From NCBI GenBank assembly GCA_027364575.1, contig DAHXPC010000010.1, forward strand, positions 1 through 64,000: DNA of 64,000 nt. The letters are read 5' to 3'. Position 1 is the stretch's first letter; each line of letters begins with the position of its first letter. Both the position numbers and the translations under genes were made by a program. Positions 18,865 to 27,788 of the stretch are shown here, in pieces. The notes beneath the pieces were generated by a model. The model worked only from the letters and a program-made list of their open reading frames with translations. It did not search any database and was not told the DNA's origin. Source of the stretch: a bacterium. GTDB lineage: Bacteria; Pseudomonadota; Gammaproteobacteria; UBA6186; Azoamicaceae.

Positions 18865-18922
18865 CTAAATCTACTTTTGTGGCGGCTCCCTTAGTCTGGA
18901 GCCGCACCAGCACTGCCGACTT

Positions 18923-20095
18923 CTATTGCGCCCGGGGGCCATCACCTTGGGAATACGAAGGGGGAGGAGCACCAGAACCATTATCATTATCGGGCGCACC
19001 TAGCTCAGCGGCTTGGGCGGGCTGTTGTTGTCCAGCCGCAACCACAAAAGCAGGCACAAATGGGCGACTATTTGCTGGCTGTGCATTGTCTTGAGAGGCG
19101 ACAGAACCTGCTGCTTGTGCAGCATGAGCTGCATCCATACGAGCTACAAGCGCTGGACCTACAGAGGCTGGGCTTTCAACGTCTGAGTTTGCGGCATTTG
19201 CCGATTGCGTTTCTACGCCAAATGATTGGGCAAGCACTTTAATCATTTGCAGCAAAGGCATTAATATCCCTGCAATGGCTTGAAAAAATATGGTTAAAAC
19301 TTTTCCGATATTACTTTCTGGAAATAATGCATCCATCTTATTTTTTGCTTGGTTAAATATAGCAAACATGCTTTTAAACGCATCATCTTTAAACCGTGTT
19401 TCAAATTCATCAAAGGTTCTAATTACATTTTGTTGGAATTTGAGCTTTTTAAAATTTGCTCTTATTTTTTGCCGTAAACTTTCTAAATTTGCAGCAGTGC
19501 CATATGCCAAATTGCTATTTACAGCCTTTTTGTAATGTTCATTATGTTTTTGTACGACAACTGGGTAAATTTCTTCATATTCAAAATGACTTGCACCAGT
19601 ATGACACAACTTCAGAGTATCAACAGGTGCATTATTGCCATAAATATATTCTTGTTCAATATTGGCAAGTTGATCCAAGTTATTTGCTAATGGGTTTTGG
19701 GAAACATTTAGTTTAGTATAAGACTCAACCTTGATATTAAATTTATTTGCAATCTCGGCAACCTGTCCGTCTTCTACCAATTCATTAAGTCCTCGCTCAG
19801 GATGTAATTCATGAAGGTAGGAACGCAATACGGGTCCGCAGAATGCCTCTAACCGTATAGGATTGAAGTCGTCACTATTCGGAACGCCGATTTTTTTTAA
19901 TAGATTTACCATCTCTTCTTGAGGCAATTCTCTTTCATTAACATCATAGTATTTTAAGAAGCGCCCGTGTAACATCTCTTTGCTCTCTGCTGGTAATCTA
20001 TCTAGGTTTCTTACGATGAGATGCGTTAAGGCATTTAAACCGCAATTGTTTTGAAAACCAGTCGTATAAGCTAATTTTTCTAAATTTATTGGCAT
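18923..20095 (-). CDS. Putative cysteine peptidase (OTU-like), effector candidate
   Basis: 390 residues, with no close family that I can name. The N terminus GFQNNCGLNALTHLIVRNL puts a cysteine (C18) before a helix, as in papain-fold and OTU deubiquitinases, and a candidate histidine follows in CHTGASHFEYEEI (H170). The first 180 residues would be the catalytic domain. A helical region (about 190-265), one hydrophobic stretch near 265-295 (VLTIFFQAIAGILMPLLQM) and a disordered Ala/Pro/Gln-rich tail follow. The tail, the lack of a signal peptide and the absence of an operon partner suit a type IV-secreted effector. The Cys/His assignment is inference from spacing. Other possibilities are a transglutaminase-like fold or no enzyme at all. 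Confidence 0.45.
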   Translation of the reverse strand: MPINLEKLAYTTGFQNNCGLNALTHLIVRNLDRLPAESKEMLHGRFLKYYDVNERELPQEEMVNLLKKIGVPNSDDFNPIRLEAFCGPVLRSYLHELHPERGLNELVEDGQVAEIANKFNIKVESYTKLNVSQNPLANNLDQLANIEQEYIYGNNAPVDTLKLCHTGASHFEYEEIYPVVVQKHNEHYKKAVNSNLAYGTAANLESLRQKIRANFKKLKFQQNVIRTFDEFETRFKDDAFKSMFAIFNQAKNKMDALFPESNIGKVLTIFFQAIAGILMPLLQMIKVLAQSFGVETQSANAANSDVESPASVGPALVARMDAAHAAQAAGSVASQDNAQPANSRPFVPAFVVAAGQQQPAQAAELGAPDNDNGSGAPPPSYSQGDGPRAQ

Positions 20096-20298
20096 TTCTT
20101 GCTTCCGGCACTATTTGTTTTATTATGGTAAAACATTTGTTAAGACACCTTGACTACTTAGAGTGTATTAAACCACACTTAGAATATAAGGTCAACAACT
20201 AATGTTAAACCCCTGTATATCCCCAATACAACTTGGATTAAAGCTTATGCACCTTAATGCCGACATCCTGTAATAGTGATTGGCAAGGTGATTTTGTT

Positions 20299-21189
20299 AT
20301 GTATAATACTTACAGCCCCTATGAATTCGATGCTAAAGAAGGCTTACGGGATATTCCCCCCTATAAAGACCCGACGGACATCTATTTACGTGAAATTGGC
20401 ATTACGCCTCTATTAACGAAAGAGGATGAAGTTTACTACGGCCAACGGGTAAAACAAGGAGATAAAGCAGCTCGGCAAAAAATGATAGAAAGTAATTTGC
20501 GCTTGGTTGTTAAAATTGCCAGACGCTATATCCGCAGCGCTTTACCCATTCTGGATTTGATTGAAGAAGGCAATATTGGCCTGATGCGTGCAGTTGAAAA
20601 ATTTGACCCTGATCGTGGATTTCGTTTCTCAACCTATGCTGCCTGGTGGATTCAGCAGACCATTGAGCGTGCGATTATGAGTCAAACGCGAACCATTCGT
20701 CTGCCCGTACATATGGTAAAAAAATTAAACAAATGCCTACGGACTAGCCGAAATTTGTCTAAAAACCTGGATCACGAGCCTAGTGTGGATGAAATTGCAG
20801 AGGCTTCGGGTAAAAGCTCAGAAGAAATTGAAAAAATATTTGCGCTAAATGAACGTGTGGTTTCCATTGATATGCCTATTTCAGATAACGTTAACAAACC
20901 ACTGCTCGATACCATAAGTGATAATTTGAATGAGCCTTTAGCATTTTTAACCCAGGCAAAATTGACTCAAAATCTGGAAAAATGGATATCGGAGCTTTCC
21001 TTAAAACAACAAGCAGTCGTTGAACGGCGTTTTGGTCTAAATGGCTTTGATCCGATGACATTGGATCAAACAGGCAGCGAAATTGGGCTGACCCGAGAAC
21101 GGGTTCGTCAATTACAATCTGAAGCACTTAAAATGCTGCGTTTTCAAATAGAAGCACAAGGGAATGATTTAGAGTCACTATTGATTTAA
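20299..21189 (+). CDS. rpoS: RNA polymerase sigma factor RpoS
   Basis: A group 2 sigma factor for stationary phase, stress or developmental transitions. The protein has 296 residues from the ATG at 20299, which has AGGTG eight bases upstream; the ATG at 20257 lacks such a site. Region 1.2 contains [17 protein letters not shown]; region 2 has [32 protein letters not shown] sequence and the [18 protein letters not shown] block; region 4 has the helix-turn-helix [16 protein letters not shown]. The spacing and the LDHEPS motif in region 3 mark it as RpoS rather than RpoD, and no long non-conserved region is present. The usual upstream nlpD is absent. Confidence 0.88.
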   Translation: MYNTYSPYEFDAKEGLRDIPPYKDPTDIYLREIGITPLLTKEDEVYYGQRVKQGDKAARQKMIESNLRLVVKIARRYIRSALPILDLIEEGNIGLMRAVEKFDPDRGFRFSTYAAWWIQQTIERAIMSQTRTIRLPVHMVKKLNKCLRTSRNLSKNLDHEPSVDEIAEASGKSSEEIEKIFALNERVVSIDMPISDNVNKPLLDTISDNLNEPLAFLTQAKLTQNLEKWISELSLKQQAVVERRFGLNGFDPMTLDQTGSEIGLTRERVRQLQSEALKMLRFQIEAQGNDLESLLI

Positions 21190-21281
21190 TCTGAATTTTG
21201 AATTTTGTATTGGATTAACGAGCAAGTGTAAGTTAAGACTATTTAAAATACGTTCAGTCTTGTAATATAATCTTATTCGGT

Positions 21282-22526
21282 ATGATTAATGAGCCCCTCT
21301 CCCCCACGATGGGAAAACAAACGCTCAGGGGTAATTTTTTTAACGAAAATATAATTTGCTTTCCAGACTCAATGAATCAAAAAGGATCTTCCAAAGTGCC
21401 AATTGAAATTTCTGCAGAAATGCTTTGTTTGGTTATTGCAGCCATTGTATTTATTACCCTTCAATGTGGCATTCTACTGTGGAATAGCCAATTAAATACC
21501 CGCCAACAACAACTCTTAAAAGAAGATATTGTTGATCGGCTGATGCACTTAACCCAGACCCTAGAAAATCGCTTAAATGAAAATTTGCGCCAACAAGGCA
21601 AAGAATCCAGCGATATACAAAAAACACTCTATGAGCAACTCAAAGAGATCAGTCTTCAAGTGGATAAACGCCTTAACGATGGCTTTGATAAAACCAGCGC
21701 TACTTTTACTGATATTGTTAAAAGACTTGCCTTAATCGATGATGCGCAAAAAAAATTAAGTGAATTATCTTCGAATGTCGTTAGCCTGCAAGAAATCCTG
21801 GTCGATAAACGGTCGCGCGGTGCTTTTGGCGAGCTGCAATTAAAAAACCTAGTCTTAAATCTGATGCCGGCAGAAAGCTGTTCATTTCAACACACATTAA
21901 GTAACGGCCTTAGAGCCGATTGTATGTTATTTTTGCCTGATCCAACCGGCCATATTGTCATTGATTCTAAATTCCCTTTAGAAAATTTTCAGCTGATGAC
22001 CGATTATGATGCCTCGGAACCCGAACGTAAAAAAGCACATCAGGTTTTTAAAGTGGACATCAAAAAGCATATTTCGGATATCGCCAGTAAATATATCATT
22101 CCAGGCGAAACCTCGGATGGCGCAGTGCTGTTTATCCCAGCGGAGGCGGTATTTGCGGAAATCCATGCACATTTTCCGGATCTGGTTGCTTTTGCCCAAC
22201 GTTCAAATGTTTGGCTGGCCTCGCCCACAACCCTGATGGCGATATTGACCACCGCCAGAGCGGTTTTAAAAGATGCTGCGACCAAGCAACATATCCATGT
22301 TATTCAGGAACATTTGCGGTATTTAGCAGAAGATTTTAATCGCTTTGAACACCGAATGGATAATCTGGCCAAACATATTGATCAGGCCCAAAAAGACGTA
22401 CAGCAAGTGCATACCTCTGCTAAAAAAATTACTTCGCGTTTTGTTCAAATCGAAAAGGCTGAACTTTCTAGCGATGCATGTGTTCAGAGCCTTCAACCAC
22501 TGGAAGAATTGAATGGCATTTTATAA
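21282..22526 (+). CDS. rmuC: DNA recombination protein RmuC
   Basis: 414 residues. After a short N terminus there is one transmembrane segment (about 46-67, LCLVIAAIVFITLQCGILLW), then a long coiled coil (about 75-165) and the RmuC domain starting RGAFGELQLKNLVLNLMP and including HIVIDSKFPLENFQ, which resembles a nuclease fold. RmuC limits DNA inversions at short repeats and has been linked to phage restriction. The ribosome site before 21282 is weak; an alternative start is the ATG at 21372, just before the membrane segment. It lies 41 bases ahead of the next gene on the same strand. Confidence 0.9.
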   Translation: MINEPLSPTMGKQTLRGNFFNENIICFPDSMNQKGSSKVPIEISAEMLCLVIAAIVFITLQCGILLWNSQLNTRQQQLLKEDIVDRLMHLTQTLENRLNENLRQQGKESSDIQKTLYEQLKEISLQVDKRLNDGFDKTSATFTDIVKRLALIDDAQKKLSELSSNVVSLQEILVDKRSRGAFGELQLKNLVLNLMPAESCSFQHTLSNGLRADCMLFLPDPTGHIVIDSKFPLENFQLMTDYDASEPERKKAHQVFKVDIKKHISDIASKYIIPGETSDGAVLFIPAEAVFAEIHAHFPDLVAFAQRSNVWLASPTTLMAILTTARAVLKDAATKQHIHVIQEHLRYLAEDFNRFEHRMDNLAKHIDQAQKDVQQVHTSAKKITSRFVQIEKAELSSDACVQSLQPLEELNGIL

Positions 22527-22567
22527 ATAATTGCACTAAATTTAAAAGAGGATAAAGAGCAATTTAT

Positions 22568-23581
22568 ATGTTTTCTAAATTTAGACACTTGATATCTGGA
22601 ATATTTATACGGGCCCTCACCGCTGAGCGCCCCTATGAAGGCATTCCCTTGTGCGATTTTGAACGTATTCGCTACGAATTAAGGCCTTGCGATGTTCTAT
22701 TAATTGAAGGCCGTAGTAATGTGAGTGACATTATTCGCTCGATTACCCAAAGTTCCTGGTCACATGCTGCCTTGTATATCGGTCGGCTTCATGAAATTGA
22801 AGATCCTAAAATACGTAATTTACTTTCTACCTATTTTAATGGCTCCCCCGATACGCAACTTGTTGTTGAAGGGATCATGGGAAAAGGCACTATTGTAAGT
22901 AATCTTTCCAATTACGCCAACGATCACATTCGACTTTGCCGCCCTAAAGGGTTATCCAGACAAGATGCCCAAAAAATCACTCGATTTGCGATCCGAAAAT
23001 TAGGAACTCAATATGATGTACGACAAATTGTCGATTTGGCACGATTTTTATTACCCTGGACTATTCTACCCAGGCACTTGCGATCAAAATTATTTGAACA
23101 TCATGCAGGTGAGAGTACCAAAACGGTTTGCTCTTCGATGCTGGCAGAAGCTTTTGCTTCGGTTGAATTCCCAATCTTACCTTTAATCAAAAAAACGGCG
23201 GAAAATGGCATTGAACTGATTACCCGCAATCCAAAATTGTATACCCCCAGAGATTTTGATTATTCCCCTTATTTTGATATTATCAAATATCCATTTGTTG
23301 AATTTGCCGATCAAGCGCTCTATCGAAATCTACCTTGGAATCGGGAAGGGTTAGTGAGTCATGATAAGGCCGGCATTAGCGACTTAAGCGCTGAGAATAA
23401 AATGCCCTTGTCCGAACAGAAAAAAGTAAAAAAGAATTTTTTTGCCCTCAAACGTCTTAAAGAACGCTTTAGGCTTTCCCCGGCTACCCTAAAAGAAACC
23501 CTAGAAAATGAGAAAGATCTCCTTAAGATTAAAGCGGATGCCGAAGCGCCGCAGGAAAGCAAAGCAAAAACTATTCAATAA
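22568..23581 (+). CDS. Permuted papain-like (YiiX/NlpC-P60) cysteine hydrolase
   Basis: 337 residues. The domain from about 35 to 200 has the order expected of the circularly permuted NlpC/P60 family (YiiX/YebB, poxvirus G6-like): DVLLIEGRSN, then His in QSSWSHAALYIG (H66), Glu in VVEGIMGKG (E101), and Cys in TVCSSMLAEAFASV (C188). These form a plausible triad with Cys after His. Members act on amide or ester bonds of lipids or peptides; the substrate is unknown. The final 80 residues are charged and helical with no family match. It follows rmuC by 41 bases and precedes the convergent mfd. No signal peptide is visible, although the N terminus has an amphipathic hydrophobic patch. Confidence 0.7.
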   Translation: MFSKFRHLISGIFIRALTAERPYEGIPLCDFERIRYELRPCDVLLIEGRSNVSDIIRSITQSSWSHAALYIGRLHEIEDPKIRNLLSTYFNGSPDTQLVVEGIMGKGTIVSNLSNYANDHIRLCRPKGLSRQDAQKITRFAIRKLGTQYDVRQIVDLARFLLPWTILPRHLRSKLFEHHAGESTKTVCSSMLAEAFASVEFPILPLIKKTAENGIELITRNPKLYTPRDFDYSPYFDIIKYPFVEFADQALYRNLPWNREGLVSHDKAGISDLSAENKMPLSEQKKVKKNFFALKRLKERFRLSPATLKETLENEKDLLKIKADAEAPQESKAKTIQ

Positions 23582-23627
23582 CTGCACCACATTCGCTTTT
23601 TGGCTATAAAATCTGCTTTAATTTCTA

Positions 23628-26600
23628 TTACGCCACAAGAAATTGGATTAGTTCAGAAATTTTTGCCATTCTGGTTTCGATTTGCGACAAATCAAGAGAA
23701 AAACGAAGCTTTTGCGGGCCTTCTAAACTATAGGCTTTGGGCTGTTCTTGAATCAAGTGAATAACTTTATGCGGCTGGATCTTAGGTTTTGCAATAAATT
23801 CAAAACGACCGCCTTTGGCGCCCGCTTCAATTTTACAAATACCGGCGTTCAATGCCAAAAATTTTAATTCGGTCATTTTTAACAAATTTTTCGTTTGTTG
23901 CGGTAGCACCCCAAAGCGATCGATCACTTCTACTGAAAAATCCTCAAGATTTTCTAGATTTTTTAGATTGCTCAATCGTTTATATAAAACCAAACGGGTA
24001 TGAACATCGGGGATATAGGATTCTGGAATAAAAGCAGACAATTGTAGATCTATCTCAACGCCCTTCCGGAATGAAAGTGCTAAATCAAGGGTTTCGCCCG
24101 ATTTTAACGTATTCACAGCTTGTTCTAATAATTCCATATATAAACTAAAGCCTACAGATTGAATATTACCGCTTTGCGATTCTCCTAATAATTCACCAGC
24201 GCCTCGAATTTCTAAATCTTGGGTTGCAAGCATAAAACCGCCGCCCAGATCCTCCATTTTTGATAAAGCATCTAAACGTTTAACCGCATCGGGAGTAATT
24301 TTCGCTTTTGATGGAATTAAGCAATAGGCATAGGCTTGATGATGCGATCGCCCTACTCGCCCTCTCAATTGATGTAATTGCGCTAAACCAAATTTATCGG
24401 CTCGATCTATAATAATGGTATTGGCGGTTGGGATATCAATCCCGGTTTCAATAATCGTCGTACAAACCAGCACGTTATATCGACGGTGATAAAACTCAGA
24501 CATAATACGCTCCAAATCCCGTTCTCGCATTTGGCCATGGGCAATCGCAACACGTGCAGCCGGCACCAAAGCCTCGATCAATTCTGCTTCGCGCTCTATT
24601 GTATCCACGGAATTATGCAGATAATAGATCTGGCCACCACGATGTAGTTCACGAGAGATGGCTTCGCTTATCAGTGCAGAATGTTTTTCGCGCACAAATG
24701 TTTTGACCGATAACCGTCTAGCCGGTGGGGTAGCAATAATAGACAGATCGCGAATTCCGGCCATTGCCATATTTAAGGTTCTCGGAATTGGGGTGGCGGT
24801 TAACGTTAAAATATCGACTTCAGATCGCAACGCTTTAAAGGCTTCTTTTTGCCGCACACCAAATCGATGTTCTTCATCAATTATCAACAATCCTAAGGTT
24901 TTAAAACGAACATTTTCTTGTAGAATTTTATGGGTACCAATTAGAATATCAATGGTCCCCTCTTCTACCTTTTTACAAATATGATCCTGTTCTTTGGAGC
25001 TTCGAAAACGCGAAATGACCTCTACTTTTACCGGAAACCCTGCAAACCTATCGGTAAAAGTTTGAAAATGTTGTTCAGCCAGCAAGGTGGTTGGCACAAG
25101 GACCGCGACTTGTTTTCCACCCATCACTGCTAAAAAAGAGGCCCTTAAAGCAACTTCCGTTTTACCAAATCCAACGTCACCACAGACTACGCGATCCATA
25201 GGCTTATCTGAAGTCAAATTGGTAATAACGTCTTCAATGGCCCGTTTTTGATCGGGAGTTTCCTCAAAAGGAAATTCCGCACTAAAGGCGTCATACTGTT
25301 CGTCCGGTTTAGGAAATGCATAGCCAAGCTTTGCTTCTCGATTGGCATAAATTTCTAATAGCTCGGCAGCCACATCTCTTACTTCTTCTATGGCTTTTCG
25401 TTTTGCCCGTTGCCATTGATCGCTGCCTAAACGATGCAGCGGAACATGTTCAAGATCAGCCCCACTATAACGACTAATTAACTGTAGGGATGCGACAGGC
25501 ACATACAACTTATCACCGCCTGCATATTCCAGCGTTACAAACTCGCTTTCTTTGCCAGATAACGTCAATCGCGTCAGACCCAAATATCGTCCAATGCCAT
25601 GCTCAATATGCACTACGGGAACATTGATGGTTAATTCGGCAAGGCTTTGGACTTCCATATCAAAGGCTTGTTTTCGAACTTTACGCAAGCGTCTTTGCAT
25701 TACCCGTTTGCCCAAAAGCTCAGATTCCGTGATAATTGCTATGTTTTCAGCGTGTATATAGCCTTCTTCTAGCGGGGAAATGAGCAGCGTGTAGCTAAGA
25801 TCAGATTTTAAAAAAGAATGCCAATCTTCAAGCTCGACGGGTCTGCAGTGAATACGGCTTAATAATTCTTTTAAGATTTCTCGTCTTCCTGCACTTTCAG
25901 CACAAAAAAGTACACGACCATTGAATTTGTCCAAGAAATCTTTGATACGGACTAATGGCTGTTCTTGTTTAGGATCGATATCTAAGGCAGGCAATACCGA
26001 TATTGGCAGATTATAAAATCCTTCTCTTTTTTCTTGCGGTTCCTGGGTCAATTTAAATTTTGGAAAATGCTTTATTTGATGAAAGATCTCTGTGGGCTGC
26101 AAGAAAAGTAATTTAGGCTCTAAAATGGGGCGTAAACGATCGTGTCTAAACTGCTCATACCGATCGTTGACTTCTTTCCAAAACATTTCTGCAGGATTTA
26201 TAATATCCTCTACTTCTACGATTAAGCTATTTTTGGGTAAATATTCAAATAAATGACTGGTATCCTCAAAAAACAAGGGTAAATAATATTCCAATCCGGG
26301 GGAGGCATTTCCTTCACTCACATCTAAATATAAAGGGGATTGGATCGGATCAATATCAAATTGATCCCGGAAACTGCTTCTAAAGGTAGAAATTGCTTTG
26401 GGTGTTAATGGAAATTCTCTAGCAGGTAATAATTGAATTTGATCCAGTTTCTCGGTAGAACGTTGTGTTTCCACATCAAATGTTCGGATAGTATCAATTT
26501 CATTGCCCATCAGATCCAGTCTAAACGGAACCTCACTGCCCATAGGGAATAAATCCACAATTGATCCTCGAACAGCAAAATCACCATGCTCGACTACCTG

Positions 26601-27065
26601 TGGAACCAGACGATAACCCGCTTCAATTAAGCGCCCGCGCATTACCTCCAATCCAAAGATTTGTCCCTTTTTTAACCAAAGCATATGTTGTTGTAAATAC
26701 GCTTTCGGGCACAATCGATGCAAAATTGTTAAGACGGGAACAATTAATATTCCTCGATTGAGATCCGGTAAGCGACAAAGGGTGGTTAACCTGTCTGAGA
26801 TAATATCCTGGTGGGGGGAAAAAACATCATAGGGCAATGTCTCCCAATCGGGAAAAGAGAATATTGGAATATCGGCTAATTCACTTTTAAGAAAAAATTT
26901 AAGTTCTCTTTCCAATTTGGCAGCGGTAACGGGATCGGGCACTATTGTAACTAAAAGTTCCGAAGATTGGCTGGCTATCTCGGCTAGCGTTTGCGCTAAA
27001 CTGCTACCATGCAGTGAACCTAAAATCTTTCTTTCAGCGGGCTTATGGGGAATTGGAAATGTCAT
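23628..27065 (-). CDS. mfd: Transcription-repair coupling factor Mfd
   Basis: A 1145-residue SF2 translocase that removes RNA polymerase stalled at DNA lesions and recruits UvrA. The N-terminal UvrB-like region (about 1-330; VPQVVEHGDFAVRGSIVDLF) is followed by a CarD-like RNA polymerase interaction domain (VVHIEHGIGRYLGL), then the helicase lobes: Walker A CGDVGFGKTEVA (about 625), DEEHRFG (about 728) and TATPIPRTLNMAM. The end has the TRG/translocation motif region LHQLRGRVGRS and the C-terminal D7 domain. It is convergent with the hydrolase gene, with 46 bases between stops, and probably shares a transcript with the DUF1820 gene upstream. Confidence 0.96.
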   Translation of the reverse strand: MTFPIPHKPAERKILGSLHGSSLAQTLAEIASQSSELLVTIVPDPVTAAKLERELKFFLKSELADIPIFSFPDWETLPYDVFSPHQDIISDRLTTLCRLPDLNRGILIVPVLTILHRLCPKAYLQQHMLWLKKGQIFGLEVMRGRLIEAGYRLVPQVVEHGDFAVRGSIVDLFPMGSEVPFRLDLMGNEIDTIRTFDVETQRSTEKLDQIQLLPAREFPLTPKAISTFRSSFRDQFDIDPIQSPLYLDVSEGNASPGLEYYLPLFFEDTSHLFEYLPKNSLIVEVEDIINPAEMFWKEVNDRYEQFRHDRLRPILEPKLLFLQPTEIFHQIKHFPKFKLTQEPQEKREGFYNLPISVLPALDIDPKQEQPLVRIKDFLDKFNGRVLFCAESAGRREILKELLSRIHCRPVELEDWHSFLKSDLSYTLLISPLEEGYIHAENIAIITESELLGKRVMQRRLRKVRKQAFDMEVQSLAELTINVPVVHIEHGIGRYLGLTRLTLSGKESEFVTLEYAGGDKLYVPVASLQLISRYSGADLEHVPLHRLGSDQWQRAKRKAIEEVRDVAAELLEIYANREAKLGYAFPKPDEQYDAFSAEFPFEETPDQKRAIEDVITNLTSDKPMDRVVCGDVGFGKTEVALRASFLAVMGGKQVAVLVPTTLLAEQHFQTFTDRFAGFPVKVEVISRFRSSKEQDHICKKVEEGTIDILIGTHKILQENVRFKTLGLLIIDEEHRFGVRQKEAFKALRSEVDILTLTATPIPRTLNMAMAGIRDLSIIATPPARRLSVKTFVREKHSALISEAISRELHRGGQIYYLHNSVDTIEREAELIEALVPAARVAIAHGQMRERDLERIMSEFYHRRYNVLVCTTIIETGIDIPTANTIIIDRADKFGLAQLHQLRGRVGRSHHQAYAYCLIPSKAKITPDAVKRLDALSKMEDLGGGFMLATQDLEIRGAGELLGESQSGNIQSVGFSLYMELLEQAVNTLKSGETLDLALSFRKGVEIDLQLSAFIPESYIPDVHTRLVLYKRLSNLKNLENLEDFSVEVIDRFGVLPQQTKNLLKMTELKFLALNAGICKIEAGAKGGRFEFIAKPKIQPHKVIHLIQEQPKAYSLEGPQKLRFSLDLSQIETRMAKISELIQFLVA

Positions 27066-27079
27066 GGGAAAACCTAAAT

Positions 27080-27430
27080 TTATTTATCTAAAGAGGGATT
27101 GTTGGGTGTGTATAGCGGTACGGGAAAATGCGAAATGTTGCTACCTGTTTTAACGATTTCGCAAATTTTTGCTGTCCCCACATTTTCCATTTCATCAATT
27201 CTTAAAATAGCATGCATCGGAATATAGGTAGCATTAACGCCGCTAAATTCATTTTTAAGCCGCTCTTCGCTGGGATCTACCACAACACCCGACGTTGCAT
27301 TGAAAACAAGGCCTGATAATTCGACAAAGCCAAACATAGCCCCTTGACAAATTTCTTTGGCATACAGCTCATAAATATTGCCTTGGTTAAAAAAAGATAC
27401 TTTGTATATGGTAGAAGAAGAACTTTTCAT
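27080..27430 (-). CDS. DUF1820 family protein
   Basis: 116 residues matching the gammaproteobacterial DUF1820 pattern: IYKVSFFNQGNIYELYAKEI, GFVELSGLVF, VVVDPSEERLKNEFSG, and YIPMHAILRIDEMENVGTAKI. No function is known for the family. It lies 14 bases upstream of mfd on the same strand, so the two are likely co-transcribed. The length is close to other members. The N-terminal run of serines (MKSSSSTIYK) is unusual but unlikely to matter. Confidence 0.88.
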   Translation of the reverse strand: MKSSSSTIYKVSFFNQGNIYELYAKEICQGAMFGFVELSGLVFNATSGVVVDPSEERLKNEFSGVNATYIPMHAILRIDEMENVGTAKICEIVKTGSNISHFPVPLYTPNNPSLDK

Positions 27431-27645
27431 TTATGAATACCTTAAATATGGATCTGATTTATACGATGATTTTATAAGCACTGAGTTTCAAAAACCCTTG
27501 AATTTGGACATAATATCATATTCGAACCGAATTCGGCAGGCTGGGCTAAGAGAGAAAGGTTACAACAAGCGGGAATCATATCTTTATAAAAATAATGTAA
27601 TGAAACTTTCTTAAAGAGAATCGGCAGTTAATCTGCTAAATTGAC

Positions 27646-27784
27646 GAGGGTCAAGCCTGGCCTTTATTATAGATTGTTAAAAACAATTTTCATCTACCTT
27701 AAAAAATACACAGGCATTCCGCTATATTACTAGATATTAACCCTACTTAAAGAAACAATTAGTCAAGGTCAGATTTGACCCCAC
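27646..27784. repeat. Inverted pair of GGGGTCAA-type motifs in the gap before the patatin-like gene
   Basis: The 358-base gap 27431-27788 holds no credible gene. GAGGGTCAAGCCTGGCC is at 27646-27662 on the plus strand, and the minus strand reads GTGGGGTCAAATCTGACC at 27784-27767, five bases from the patatin-like stop. The two face each other 104 bases apart. Related motifs occur at 33941-33955 and 43896-43984 in this window. They resemble the ends of small REP-like elements linked to RAYT transposases, but no such transposase is present here. Confidence 0.5.
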
Positions 27785-27788
27785 TGTC

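Noticed and set aside
27378..27614. Plus-strand open frame of 78 codons
   Set aside because: It begins antisense to the clearly conserved DUF1820 gene, has no ribosome site and no protein-like motif; treated as chance.
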